From an uncultured Alistipes sp. (GTDB lineage: Bacteria; Bacteroidota; Bacteroidia; Bacteroidales; Rikenellaceae), in NCBI GenBank assembly GCA_900770585.1, contig CAAGKW010000243.1, forward strand, positions 1 to 5,195: a DNA stretch of 5,195 bases. Reading direction: 5' to 3'. Below, piece after piece: positions 1 to 5,195 of this stretch. Both the position numbers and the translations under genes were made by a program. The notes beneath the pieces were generated by a model. It saw only the letters and a program-made list of their open reading frames with translations, ran no database searches and had not been told where the DNA came from. The number at the start of each line of letters is the position of its first letter. Position 1 is the stretch's first letter.

Positions 1-294
1 ACATATTCCGATGGTGGCAAATATTTAGGCGATTGGTCAGAAGGTCGTCGATGGGGTGTTGGCTTGATGCACTACTCGAATGGTGATACATATACCGGAA
101 AGTGGATGATGGATTTGCCGCACGGTAAAGGAACATACATCACAGCCGAAGGCGTCGCTATGACAGGTAAATTCAAAAATGGTGTTCCACACGGCAAGTT
201 TATAATGCAAGCCCCCGACGGTAATAAATACACCGCCCGCTGGAAACACGGTGAGTTAAACGTTAAATCAATCAAACCCCTCAAAGAAAAGTAA
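1..294 (+). CDS. MORN-repeat protein, 3' end only (partial)
   Basis: Frame 1 is open from the first base to the TAA at 292-294, giving 97 residues, so the gene begins upstream of the window. An internal TTG at 64 could be taken as a start but splits a repeat and is not needed. Four repeats of 23 residues begin near residues 2, 25, 48 and 71 (YSDGGKYLGDW, YSNGDTYTGKW, then two more degenerate ones), each with the Y-x-G-x-W and HGKG-like core of MORN repeats. The period is exact: aromatic or hydrophobic residues at 8/31/54/77 and W/F at 12/35/58/81. The last repeat runs into a basic tail rich in Lys. MORN repeats form beta-hairpin arrays; in bacteria their role is mostly unknown, so no function is assigned. 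Codons look more AT-rich than in the lpx genes. The repeat assignment is firm; the missing N-terminus may carry another domain. Confidence 0.85.
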   Translation, partial: TYSDGGKYLGDWSEGRRWGVGLMHYSNGDTYTGKWMMDLPHGKGTYITAEGVAMTGKFKNGVPHGKFIMQAPDGNKYTARWKHGELNVKSIKPLKEK

Positions 295-299
295 ATCAC

Positions 300-313
300 A
301 CGTTTTCAAACGT
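300..313. repeat. Short palindrome after the MORN gene
   Basis: ACGTTT and AAACGT flank a 2-base centre (TC), starting six bases after the MORN stop codon. It could be a small protein-binding palindrome or a weak hairpin at the 3' end of the message. A perfect 14-base site of this kind can also arise by chance. The symmetry is seen directly; any role is unknown. Confidence 0.4.
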
Positions 314-315
314 AT

Positions 316-364
316 CAAGTTCTGTGGCTCGCCCTTTGAGCGACCGCCCCAGCCACAGAACTTG
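316..364. repeat. Perfect 14-bp inverted repeat with 21-base loop
   Basis: The left arm CAAGTTCTGTGGCT (316-329) is exactly complementary to AGCCACAGAACTTG (351-364). The 21-base spacer 330-350 is C-rich and contains GCGA (340-343), which could pair with TCGC (329-332). Transcribed from either strand this gives a stable hairpin. On the + strand it is followed by an A-rich stretch rather than a T-run, so it is not a typical intrinsic terminator. It sits between the MORN gene end and the lpx terminator. It could be an mRNA 3'-end stabiliser, a REP-like element or part of a small RNA; none of these can be shown here. Confidence 0.7.
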
Positions 365-365
365 G

Positions 366-413
366 ATAAAAACAAAAAGCCGCACCTCATTTTCGGGGTG
401 CGACTTTATTTTT
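366..413 (-). terminator. Rho-independent terminator of the lpxC/fabZ-lpxA operon, possibly bidirectional
   Basis: Read on the - strand, AGTCGCACC (405-397) pairs with GGTGCGGCT (386-378) through eight Watson-Crick pairs and one G-U pair. The loop contains GAAAA, and the tail after the stem is CTTTTTGTTTTTATCC. It lies about 25 bases beyond the lpxA stop codon, the expected place for the operon terminator. On the + strand the same stem has one C-A mismatch but is flanked by A/T pairs and followed by TTTATTTTTG (405-414), so it may also stop transcription of the MORN gene arriving from the left. The two genes converge here, which suits a shared terminator. Confidence 0.85.
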
Positions 414-431
414 GTCTTTGAGGATTGCGCC

Positions 432-1241
432 TTACTCTTCGCTGGTTGCCTTCGGGTTGTAGGGTTTCAGAATACCGCGCTTCGACGAGCGGATGAAATC
501 CAAAATCTCATCACGCAACTCCGACTGCGGAAACTGCTCCTCAACCAACTCAACCGCCTTACCATAGCTATGACCGCTCTGGAACAGCACGCGGAAGATA
601 TTCTGAATCTCCTCGATCTGTGCCGACGTGAAACCGCGACGACGCAGACCCAAGAAGTTAGCTCCCACGAACGAAACAGGCAGGTGCGCCGCCTTCACGT
701 AGGGCGGAATATCCTTGCTAACCAACGAGCCGCCGCCGATCATAGCGTGAGCACCGATACGGCAGAACTGATGAACTGCCGAGTGACCACCAATGATCGC
801 CCAATCGCCAACCTCAACCTCGCCTGCCAGCGAAACGCCATTGACGATCACGCAGTGGCTACCTACTTCGCAGTCGTGAGCCACGTGAGCATAGGCCATA
901 ATCAAGTTATGGCTACCAACTACCGTCTTGCCCTTAGCTGCCGTACCGCGATTGACCGTAGCGCACTCGCGTACCACGTTATAGTCGCCCAGCTCGGCTA
1001 TCGAGTACTCGCCCTTGAACTTCAAATCCTGAGGGATACCGGCAATAACCGCTCCCGTATGAATATCGCAACCCTTACCCAAACGCGCACCGTCCTGCAA
1101 CACTGCTCCCGTACGGATATGGCAATCGTCGCCGATCACCACATCTGCCGCAACATATGCGAAGGGATCAATCGTAACATTTGCACCGATCTTTGCATCG
1201 GGGTGCACATAAGCCATAGGGCTGATCTGTGATGTTTCCAT
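432..1241 (-). CDS. lpxA: UDP-N-acetylglucosamine acyltransferase LpxA
   Basis: This cytoplasmic homotrimeric enzyme moves a 3-hydroxyacyl chain from acyl-ACP to the 3-OH of UDP-GlcNAc, the first step of lipid A synthesis. At 269 residues it is close to the 262 of E. coli LpxA. Residues 10-185 form the hexapeptide-repeat left-handed beta-helix (VHPDAKIG, VVIGDD, GAVLQDGARLG), and residues about 195-259 the helical C-terminus (LGLRRRGF, SSKRGI). The AHVAHDC motif gives His119 and catalytic His122, matching E. coli His122 and His125; AVHQFC gives His157 (E. coli His160). Gly170 aligns with Gly173 of E. coli, the position that sets acyl-chain length, so a long chain is expected. The E. coli His144 position is Glu141 here. 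The ATG lies 23 bases after the lpxC/fabZ stop, so the gene is co-transcribed. No strong Shine-Dalgarno is visible. A second Met at residue 9 is a less likely start. Confidence 0.97.
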   Translation of the reverse strand: METSQISPMAYVHPDAKIGANVTIDPFAYVAADVVIGDDCHIRTGAVLQDGARLGKGCDIHTGAVIAGIPQDLKFKGEYSIAELGDYNVVRECATVNRGTAAKGKTVVGSHNLIMAYAHVAHDCEVGSHCVIVNGVSLAGEVEVGDWAIIGGHSAVHQFCRIGAHAMIGGGSLVSKDIPPYVKAAHLPVSFVGANFLGLRRRGFTSAQIEEIQNIFRVLFQSGHSYGKAVELVEEQFPQSELRDEILDFIRSSKRGILKPYNPKATSEE

Positions 1242-1264
1242 ATTGTTCGTAAAGTTTTGTTATC

Positions 1265-2653
1265 TTACTTCTTTTTAGCAATTTGCGCCATCAGCATAGC
1301 CTCGGTTGCCAACTGACCGCCAACGAATGCCTTAGCCTCCATCAGCACAATGCCTCGACGAATAGGCTCGGCCAAACGCAACTCAAACTGCAACGTATCA
1401 CCCGGAACAACCTTGCGCTTGAAACGCACACCGTCGATCTTCATAAAGTAGGTCGAATAGTTCTCGGGATCGGGCACTGCACTCAACGCCAGAATACCGC
1501 CACACTGAGCCATAGCCTCGACAATCAGCACTCCCGGCATAACGGGCTCCTCGGGGAAGTGACCCACGAAGAAGGGCTCGTCCATTGTCACGTTCTTGAT
1601 ACCCGCAACCGATTCTTCATCGATGTGGAAGACGCGATCGACCAGCAGGAACGGCGGACGGTGAGGCAACATCGAGCGCAGAGCGTTGATATCATATACC
1701 GGAGCAACCGTGGGATCATACTTGAAACGAGGTTTCTCGCCCTCCTGACGCATCGTGCGACGCATCTGCTTAACCGTCTCGGTATTAGCATAGTGGCCGG
1801 GGCGGGTTGCCATAATACGACCCTTGATACGAACACCCAGCAGAGCAAAATCGCCCAGAATATCGAGCAACTTATGGCGAGCCAACTCGTTGGTATAACG
1901 CAGTTCGAGGTGGTTCAAATAGCCGCCCGTAATCTTGATATCCTGCTTATTGAACACCTTCGCCAAGCGGCTCAGCTCCTCGTCCGAAACGGGGTTCTCG
2001 ACAACCACAATCGCGTTGTCCAAATCGCCACCCTTGATCAGGTTGGCTTTGAGCAGCGGCTCCAACTCGTGCAGGAACACAAACGTGCGACACGAAGCGA
2101 TCTTATCCTGATAGTCATCCTCGGGCATAAAGGTAGCATACTGATTACCAATAACCTTCGAATTATAATCGACGTGCACCGAAACATTGAACTCATCATC
2201 GGGATAGATCAAGATAACCACGCCCTTCTCGGGAATCGTATAAACGATCTTATCGGTAACCTCGTAGTACTTACGCTCGGCAGCCTGCTCCTCCAAACCA
2301 ACAGCAGCGATACCAGCCGCATACTCGCGAGCCGAACCATCCATAATCGGCGTTTCGGGAGCATCAACCTCGATGATCGCATTATCAACGCCCATAGTCC
2401 ACAGAGCCGAAACAATATGCTCGATAGTCGAAACCTTAGCCGCACCGCGCTCGATAGTCGTACCTCGCGAAGTGTCGACTACAAAATCACCCAACGCCGG
2501 CACCTCGGGCGCACCTTCCAAATCGACACGACGGAAGATCAGACCCGTATCAGCCGCAGCGGGCAGAACTGTCATATTGACATTCAGTCCTGTATGCAAA
2601 CCACGACCAGAGAACGACAGCGGGGCTTTTAATGTTTGCTGTTTTGTTATCAT
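1265..2653 (-). CDS. lpxC/fabZ: Bifunctional LpxC deacetylase / FabZ 3-hydroxyacyl-ACP dehydratase
   Basis: One 462-residue protein carries two enzymes. The N-terminal part (about 1-300) is LpxC, the zinc hydrolase that removes the acetyl group from UDP-3-O-acyl-GlcNAc, the committed lipid A step. It has TIEH (Glu78, His79), HKLLDILGD (His260, Asp264) as the other zinc ligands, MDGS at 104-107, and PGH (His287) matching the family's C-terminal catalytic His. A charged linker (about 297-325) leads to FabZ (about 326-462), a hot-dog-fold dehydratase of fatty-acid elongation, with LPHRPPFLLVDR and the active-site block GHFPEEPVMPG (His365) followed by EAMAQ (Glu379). Both active sites look intact. 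The fusion is a known Bacteroidota arrangement. The ATG is preceded by AGGA four bases upstream and by a TATCTTTG promoter. lpxD, often next to this gene in Bacteroides, is not upstream here; the neighbouring gene is divergent. Confidence 0.97.
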   Translation of the reverse strand: MITKQQTLKAPLSFSGRGLHTGLNVNMTVLPAAADTGLIFRRVDLEGAPEVPALGDFVVDTSRGTTIERGAAKVSTIEHIVSALWTMGVDNAIIEVDAPETPIMDGSAREYAAGIAAVGLEEQAAERKYYEVTDKIVYTIPEKGVVILIYPDDEFNVSVHVDYNSKVIGNQYATFMPEDDYQDKIASCRTFVFLHELEPLLKANLIKGGDLDNAIVVVENPVSDEELSRLAKVFNKQDIKITGGYLNHLELRYTNELARHKLLDILGDFALLGVRIKGRIMATRPGHYANTETVKQMRRTMRQEGEKPRFKYDPTVAPVYDINALRSMLPHRPPFLLVDRVFHIDEESVAGIKNVTMDEPFFVGHFPEEPVMPGVLIVEAMAQCGGILALSAVPDPENYSTYFMKIDGVRFKRKVVPGDTLQFELRLAEPIRRGIVLMEAKAFVGGQLATEAMLMAQIAKKK

Positions 2654-2682
2654 TTGTTCCTATTTTTTCGTCATTTATTCTA

Positions 2683-2690
2683 CAAAGATA
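2683..2690 (-). promoter_or_regulatory. Bacteroidota-type -7 promoter element for lpxC/fabZ-lpxA
   Basis: On the - strand this reads TATCTTTG, an exact match to the Bacteroidota -7 consensus TAnnTTTG used by the primary sigma factor. It lies 29 bases before the lpxC/fabZ ATG, giving a predicted leader of roughly 20-25 bases. No convincing TTTG -33 box is visible upstream; that box is often weak in these bacteria. The start of transcription is inferred, not seen. Confidence 0.7.
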
Positions 2691-2711
2691 GGAATTTTTT
2701 ATGGAATATAG

Positions 2712-2719
2712 TATTTTTG
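2712..2719 (+). promoter_or_regulatory. Bacteroidota-type -7 promoter element for the TonB-like gene
   Basis: TATTTTTG matches TAnnTTTG exactly and ends 19 bases before the ATG at 2739, predicting a very short leader of about 12-15 bases. It faces away from the lpxC/fabZ element, with only 21 bases between the two boxes, so the -33 regions of the two promoters must overlap. No clear -33 TTTG is seen. Confidence 0.65.
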
Positions 2720-2738
2720 TAGAAAATTAACACCATAA

Positions 2739-3545
2739 ATGACAAATCAACCAATAGATACGCCCAAAAGACGCCAAAGAATCAAACTTCCGTTCGACAA
2801 CCGCAAAACCGATGCGGGCGAATGGGCATTTGATCACCGCGCAGGTTTATGCGTCACGCTGATTATATACCTGCTCGTAGCAATCGCATTCGTCACCTCG
2901 AAGATCGTTGTCAATTCGCGCCCCCATATGCAGGGTATGGTGATCGACATCGAGACACTCGAAGAGCTGGCTGCCGAGAAGGCTCGCCTCGAACGCGAAA
3001 TCGAACGCAAACAGCAGATGGCCGACTACGGCTCGATATCGAACCGCATTTCGAATGCCAACTCGAATCTGAGTGAGGCCGAGGCTCAACGCGCTGCCGC
3101 AGGATCGGACCTGAGCGATTATGGCAAGGAGGTTCAGGAGCGTATGCGCGCCAACCGCGATGCCTTCAATCAGGGTGTGAACGATGCCAATGCCATCAGC
3201 GAGAATCGTCCGCAGGACACCTCGGGCGACTCGTCAGAGGGACGCGACGCGAAGGTTGCAGGCAACGTGACGGTCGAATACTCGTTTGAGAATCCCGTGC
3301 GTCAATCGCGCAAATTACCCGTGCCCGCCTACACCTGTCAGAGTGGAGGTCGCGTGGTGGTCAACGTTACGCTCAATCGCAGTGGCAACGTCATCGCTGC
3401 CGAGGTCGATCGCTCGCAGTCGGACAACATCGCCGAGCTGCACGACGCTGCTCTGCGCAAGGCTCGCGAATCGCGCTTCAACCTCGACCAGAACGCCCCC
3501 GAGCGTCATCGTGGCACGATCACCTATCTGTTCCGCCCGCAGTAG
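2739..3545 (+). CDS. Single-pass membrane protein with coiled coil and TonB-like C-terminal domain
   Basis: The 268-residue protein has a basic cytoplasmic N-terminus (1-34), one hydrophobic segment (about 36-54, LCVTLIIYLLVAIAFV) and an extracellular/periplasmic remainder. Residues about 71-95 form a probable coiled coil rich in Glu, Lys, Arg and Leu. Residues 97-185 are a polar Ser/Asn/Asp/Glu linker with a single proline, unlike the Pro-rich spacer of classical TonB. The C-terminus (about 190-268) resembles the TonB C-terminal fold: GGRVVVNVTLNRSGNVIAAEV, then LHDAALRKARESRFN, and a final strand TITYLFRPQ. TonB proteins pass proton-motive energy from ExbB/ExbD to outer-membrane receptors, but no exbB, exbD or receptor gene is present here, so that role is inferred from fold only. 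The ATG follows a close promoter with no Shine-Dalgarno. Its neighbour 104 bases downstream is an antiporter on the same strand. Confidence 0.8.
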   Translation: MTNQPIDTPKRRQRIKLPFDNRKTDAGEWAFDHRAGLCVTLIIYLLVAIAFVTSKIVVNSRPHMQGMVIDIETLEELAAEKARLEREIERKQQMADYGSISNRISNANSNLSEAEAQRAAAGSDLSDYGKEVQERMRANRDAFNQGVNDANAISENRPQDTSGDSSEGRDAKVAGNVTVEYSFENPVRQSRKLPVPAYTCQSGGRVVVNVTLNRSGNVIAAEVDRSQSDNIAELHDAALRKARESRFNLDQNAPERHRGTITYLFRPQ

Positions 3546-3555
3546 GCAGGAGGTC

Positions 3556-3586
3556 ATTCACAATTCACAATTCACAATTCACAATT
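3556..3586. repeat. Heptanucleotide tandem repeat, unit ATTCACA, 4.4 copies
   Basis: Four exact copies of ATTCACA followed by a partial ATT lie 11 bases after the stop codon of the TonB-like gene. A near-complementary ATTGTGAGTT (3607-3616) can pair with the last copy (AATTCACAAT, 3576-3585) through nine Watson-Crick pairs and one G-U pair, with a 21-base G-rich loop. From memory, similar heptamer tracts occur dispersed between genes in Bacteroidota genomes and appear as NSQFTIHN-like peptides in spurious ORFs. Function is unknown. Copy number could vary by strand slippage. Confidence 0.85.
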
Positions 3587-3623
3587 ACTTTTGGGGCAGG
3601 GCGTGGATTGTGAGTTAAGGCAG

Positions 3624-3631
3624 AATATTTG
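3624..3631 (+). promoter_or_regulatory. Weak candidate -7 element for the antiporter gene
   Basis: AATATTTG differs from TAnnTTTG at one defined position and ends 18 bases before the ATG at 3650, a spacing like that of the better promoter at 2712. No well-placed -33 box is seen. The gene may instead be read through from the TonB-like gene, as no intrinsic terminator separates them. Confidence 0.3.
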
Positions 3632-3649
3632 AGATAAAGAAAGAACACT

Positions 3650-5146
3650 ATGGTTATAACCTCCGAAAACTTTGTATTCATCAGCGCGATACTGCTCTTT
3701 GCGGCGGTAATGGCAGGTAAGACAGCCTATCGTTTCGGTGCGCCCGCATTGTTGTTCTTCCTTGCGGTTGGTATGCTGTTTGGCTACCAGCTGATCTCGT
3801 TCGACTCGCCCGAATTGACCCAATTCATCGGTATGATCGCGCTGAGTATCATTCTGTTTTCGGGCGGTATGGATACCAAAATCAAAGAGATACGCCCCGT
3901 GATGACAACAGGCGTGGTACTCGCCACATTGGGTGTCGCCATCACTGCCCTACTGCTCGGCACGTTCATCTATCTCATAATGCCGCTGTTCGGTTTCGAG
4001 TTCTCGTTTATGCAGTCGTTGTTGCTTGCAGCGATGATGTCTTCGACCGACTCTGCCTCGGTGTTCTCGATCCTGCGTAGCAAAAAGACCGGCCTCAAAG
4101 AGAACCTGCGCCCATTGTTGGAGCTCGAAAGCGGTAGTAACGACCCGATGGCATACATTCTGACCGTACTGTTAGTCGGCGTGTTGGCGCCTGCGGGGTC
4201 GGGCGATATCAATGTTTGGAGCGCGATCATCGACTTCGTAATCAAGATGGTGGTCGGTGCAGTGATCGGTTTCGCACTGGGACGCGCAGCCGTGTGGTCA
4301 ATCAATCGAATCAATATCGACAACAAGGCGTTCTACTCGATTCTGCTGCTGGCGTTTGTATTCATCACCTTCTCAATAGCCGAGATGTTGCACGGCAACG
4401 GTTACCTGGCAGTTTACGTGGCGGGCCTGGTGGTCGGCAACAACAAAATCACCCACAAACGTACGCTTACGATCTTCTTCGATAGCTTCACGTGGCTGTT
4501 CCAGATTGTGATGTTCATCGCACTCGGTTTGCTGGTCAATATCGACGAGTTGCGCGACCCGAACGTACTGATTATTGGCGGTCTGGTCGGTGTATTTATG
4601 ATCTTCGTGGCACGCCCTGCAACGGTGCTGTTGTGTATGGCTCCGTTCCGCAAGTTCACGACCAAAGCGCGTGCATACGTGTCGTGGGTGGGTCTGCGTG
4701 GTGCGGTGCCTATCATCTTTGCCACCTATCCGCTGGTGGCCGATGTTCCCGGCGCACGATTTATGTTCAACGTGGTCTATTTGGTGACTATTCTGTCGCT
4801 GATTACTCAAGGTACGACGGTCAGTTCGATGGCCAATGTGCTCGGTCTGGCTGAGGAGGAAGAGGAGGCAAGTTTCGAGGTCGAAATGCCCGACAAAATC
4901 AAGTCGGCAATGACCGAGATACGTATCAATGCGTCGATGATCGCTCGTGGCAACCAACTGAAACAGATCGCCTTGCCCGACCATACGTTGGTGGTTATGG
5001 CTCGTCGTGGCGAGCGCTACTTCATTCCGAAGGGACACACGACGCTCGAAGAGGGCGACCGTCTGCTGATTATCTCGGACAACGACGAGGAGCTGCAACG
5101 TGAGCTGGCTGCGTTGGGTATCACGAAGGTGGTCAAACTGCGATAA
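3650..5146 (+). CDS. nhaP2: CPA1-family potassium/proton antiporter with TrkA_C domain (NhaP2/CvrA-like)
   Basis: This 498-residue inner-membrane protein is expected to exchange K+ (or Na+) for H+, helping to control cytoplasmic ion content and pH. Residues about 8-395 contain roughly a dozen hydrophobic segments of the Na+/H+ exchanger fold. Family motifs are clear: SSTDSASVFSIL (131-142), LESGSNDPMAYI (159-170) with the Asn164-Asp165 ion-site pair, and SWVGLRGAVPI (345-355). An acidic linker (AEEEEEASFEVE, 401-412) leads to a TrkA_C/RCK_C regulatory domain (about 415-498: LPDHTLVVMARRGERYFIPKG, LEEGDRLLIIS), which in related proteins binds a small ligand. E. coli NhaP2/CvrA is longer, with an extra C-terminal domain absent here. 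The start is supported by the hydrophobic N-terminus and purine-rich AAAGAAAGA upstream. The ion cannot be fixed from sequence. Confidence 0.93.
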   Translation: MVITSENFVFISAILLFAAVMAGKTAYRFGAPALLFFLAVGMLFGYQLISFDSPELTQFIGMIALSIILFSGGMDTKIKEIRPVMTTGVVLATLGVAITALLLGTFIYLIMPLFGFEFSFMQSLLLAAMMSSTDSASVFSILRSKKTGLKENLRPLLELESGSNDPMAYILTVLLVGVLAPAGSGDINVWSAIIDFVIKMVVGAVIGFALGRAAVWSINRINIDNKAFYSILLLAFVFITFSIAEMLHGNGYLAVYVAGLVVGNNKITHKRTLTIFFDSFTWLFQIVMFIALGLLVNIDELRDPNVLIIGGLVGVFMIFVARPATVLLCMAPFRKFTTKARAYVSWVGLRGAVPIIFATYPLVADVPGARFMFNVVYLVTILSLITQGTTVSSMANVLGLAEEEEEASFEVEMPDKIKSAMTEIRINASMIARGNQLKQIALPDHTLVVMARRGERYFIPKGHTTLEEGDRLLIISDNDEELQRELAALGITKVVKLR

Positions 5147-5157
5147 TCCACACTCTC

Positions 5158-5180
5158 AATTACAATATAATATTGCAATT
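5158..5180. repeat. AT-rich palindrome downstream of the antiporter
   Basis: The 23-base stretch is built on CAATAT-A-ATATTG (5163-5175), a perfect inverted repeat with a one-base centre. The symmetry extends five more bases on each side with one mismatch. It starts 11 bases after the antiporter stop codon and is followed by eight C (5183-5190). There is no T-run, so it is not a standard intrinsic terminator. It could be a 3'-end structure or a binding site; the window ends too soon to judge. Confidence 0.5.
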
Positions 5181-5195
5181 TACCCCCCCCGAAAA

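Larger units (their letters stand above)
2678..2724. repeat. Inverted repeat containing both divergent -7 elements
   Basis: The arm 2678-2690, read on the - strand, is TATCTTTGTAGAA. The arm 2712-2724, read on the + strand, is TATTTTTGTAGAA. Twelve of 13 positions agree, including GTAGAA beyond the shared -7 consensus. The centre 2691-2711 is AT-rich. The symmetry goes further than two independent promoters require and may mark a regulator site or a duplicated promoter. Confidence 0.6.

Noticed and set aside
316..364. Insertion sequence or MITE ends
   Set aside because: Only 49 bp span the arms, there is no transposase, and no target-site duplication is visible at the borders (GTAT on the left, GATA on the right).
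324..1232. 302-codon open frame on the + strand opposite lpxA
   Set aside because: It lies almost wholly antisense to a clearly conserved enzyme, has no recognisable domain, is rich in Arg, Thr, Asn and His in the way of antisense shadows, and begins inside the inverted repeat.
1283..2632. 449-codon open frame on the + strand opposite lpxC/fabZ
   Set aside because: Its length is striking, but its reading follows from biased codon use of the real gene; it shows no domain and no promoter or leader of its own.
2373..2711. 112-codon + strand frame running out of lpxC into the promoter gap
   Set aside because: Mostly antisense to the LpxC zinc-site region; the hydrophobic tail comes from the AT-rich intergenic sequence.
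3556..3586. Possible CRISPR array
   Set aside because: The units are 7 bases, contiguous and without spacers, and no cas gene is present; this is a simple tandem repeat.
3286..3618. 110-codon + strand frame ending in an NSQFTIHN-like peptide
   Set aside because: It is the alternate frame of the TonB-like gene, and its tail is only the translated heptamer repeat.
4373..5098. 241-codon open frame on the - strand opposite the antiporter
   Set aside because: A His/Gln/Arg-rich shadow frame with no membrane segment, domain or upstream signal, antisense to a well-supported transporter.

Overview
The window looks like chromosomal DNA from a member of the Bacteroidota, most likely order Bacteroidales. 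Three things point there: an LpxC-FabZ fusion protein, two promoter elements of the Bacteroidota form TAnnTTTG, and starts with little or no Shine-Dalgarno sequence. A Rikenellaceae/Alistipes-type host is possible from the moderately GC-rich codon use, but that is a weak guess.

Layout. Positions 1-294 hold the 3' end of a MORN-repeat protein gene on the + strand; its frame is open to the first base, so its start lies outside the window. Positions 295-431 are non-coding and unusually rich in inverted repeats. They contain a small palindrome (300-313), a perfect 14-bp inverted repeat (316-364) and an intrinsic terminator (about 376-413) that ends the lpx operon on the - strand and may also serve the MORN gene. 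Positions 432-2653 on the - strand carry a two-gene lipid A operon, lpxC-fabZ followed by lpxA. The 85-bp gap 2654-2738 is a divergent promoter region with two outward-facing -7 elements set in a near-perfect inverted repeat. Rightward from it come a one-TM, coiled-coil protein with a TonB-like C-terminal domain (2739-3545), a short spacer with four copies of a 7-bp tandem repeat (3556-3586), and a complete CPA1-family potassium/proton antiporter with a C-terminal TrkA_C/RCK_C domain (3650-5146). The last 49 bases contain an AT-rich palindrome and a run of eight C.

How the genes fit together. LpxA adds the first 3-hydroxyacyl chain to UDP-GlcNAc, LpxC deacetylates the product, and FabZ dehydrates 3-hydroxyacyl-ACP, drawing on the same substrate pool as LpxA. 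The fusion therefore joins the committed lipid A step to the competing fatty-acid step. The TonB-like protein and the antiporter are also inner-membrane/envelope proteins, so the window has an envelope theme, though no functional link between the two arms can be shown from sequence alone.

I see no transposase, integrase, CRISPR array, tRNA or rRNA, and no clearly novel multi-gene system. The items most worth a second look are the mirror-image divergent promoters, the perfect inverted repeat at 316-364, the heptamer array before the antiporter, and the proline-poor architecture of the TonB-like protein.
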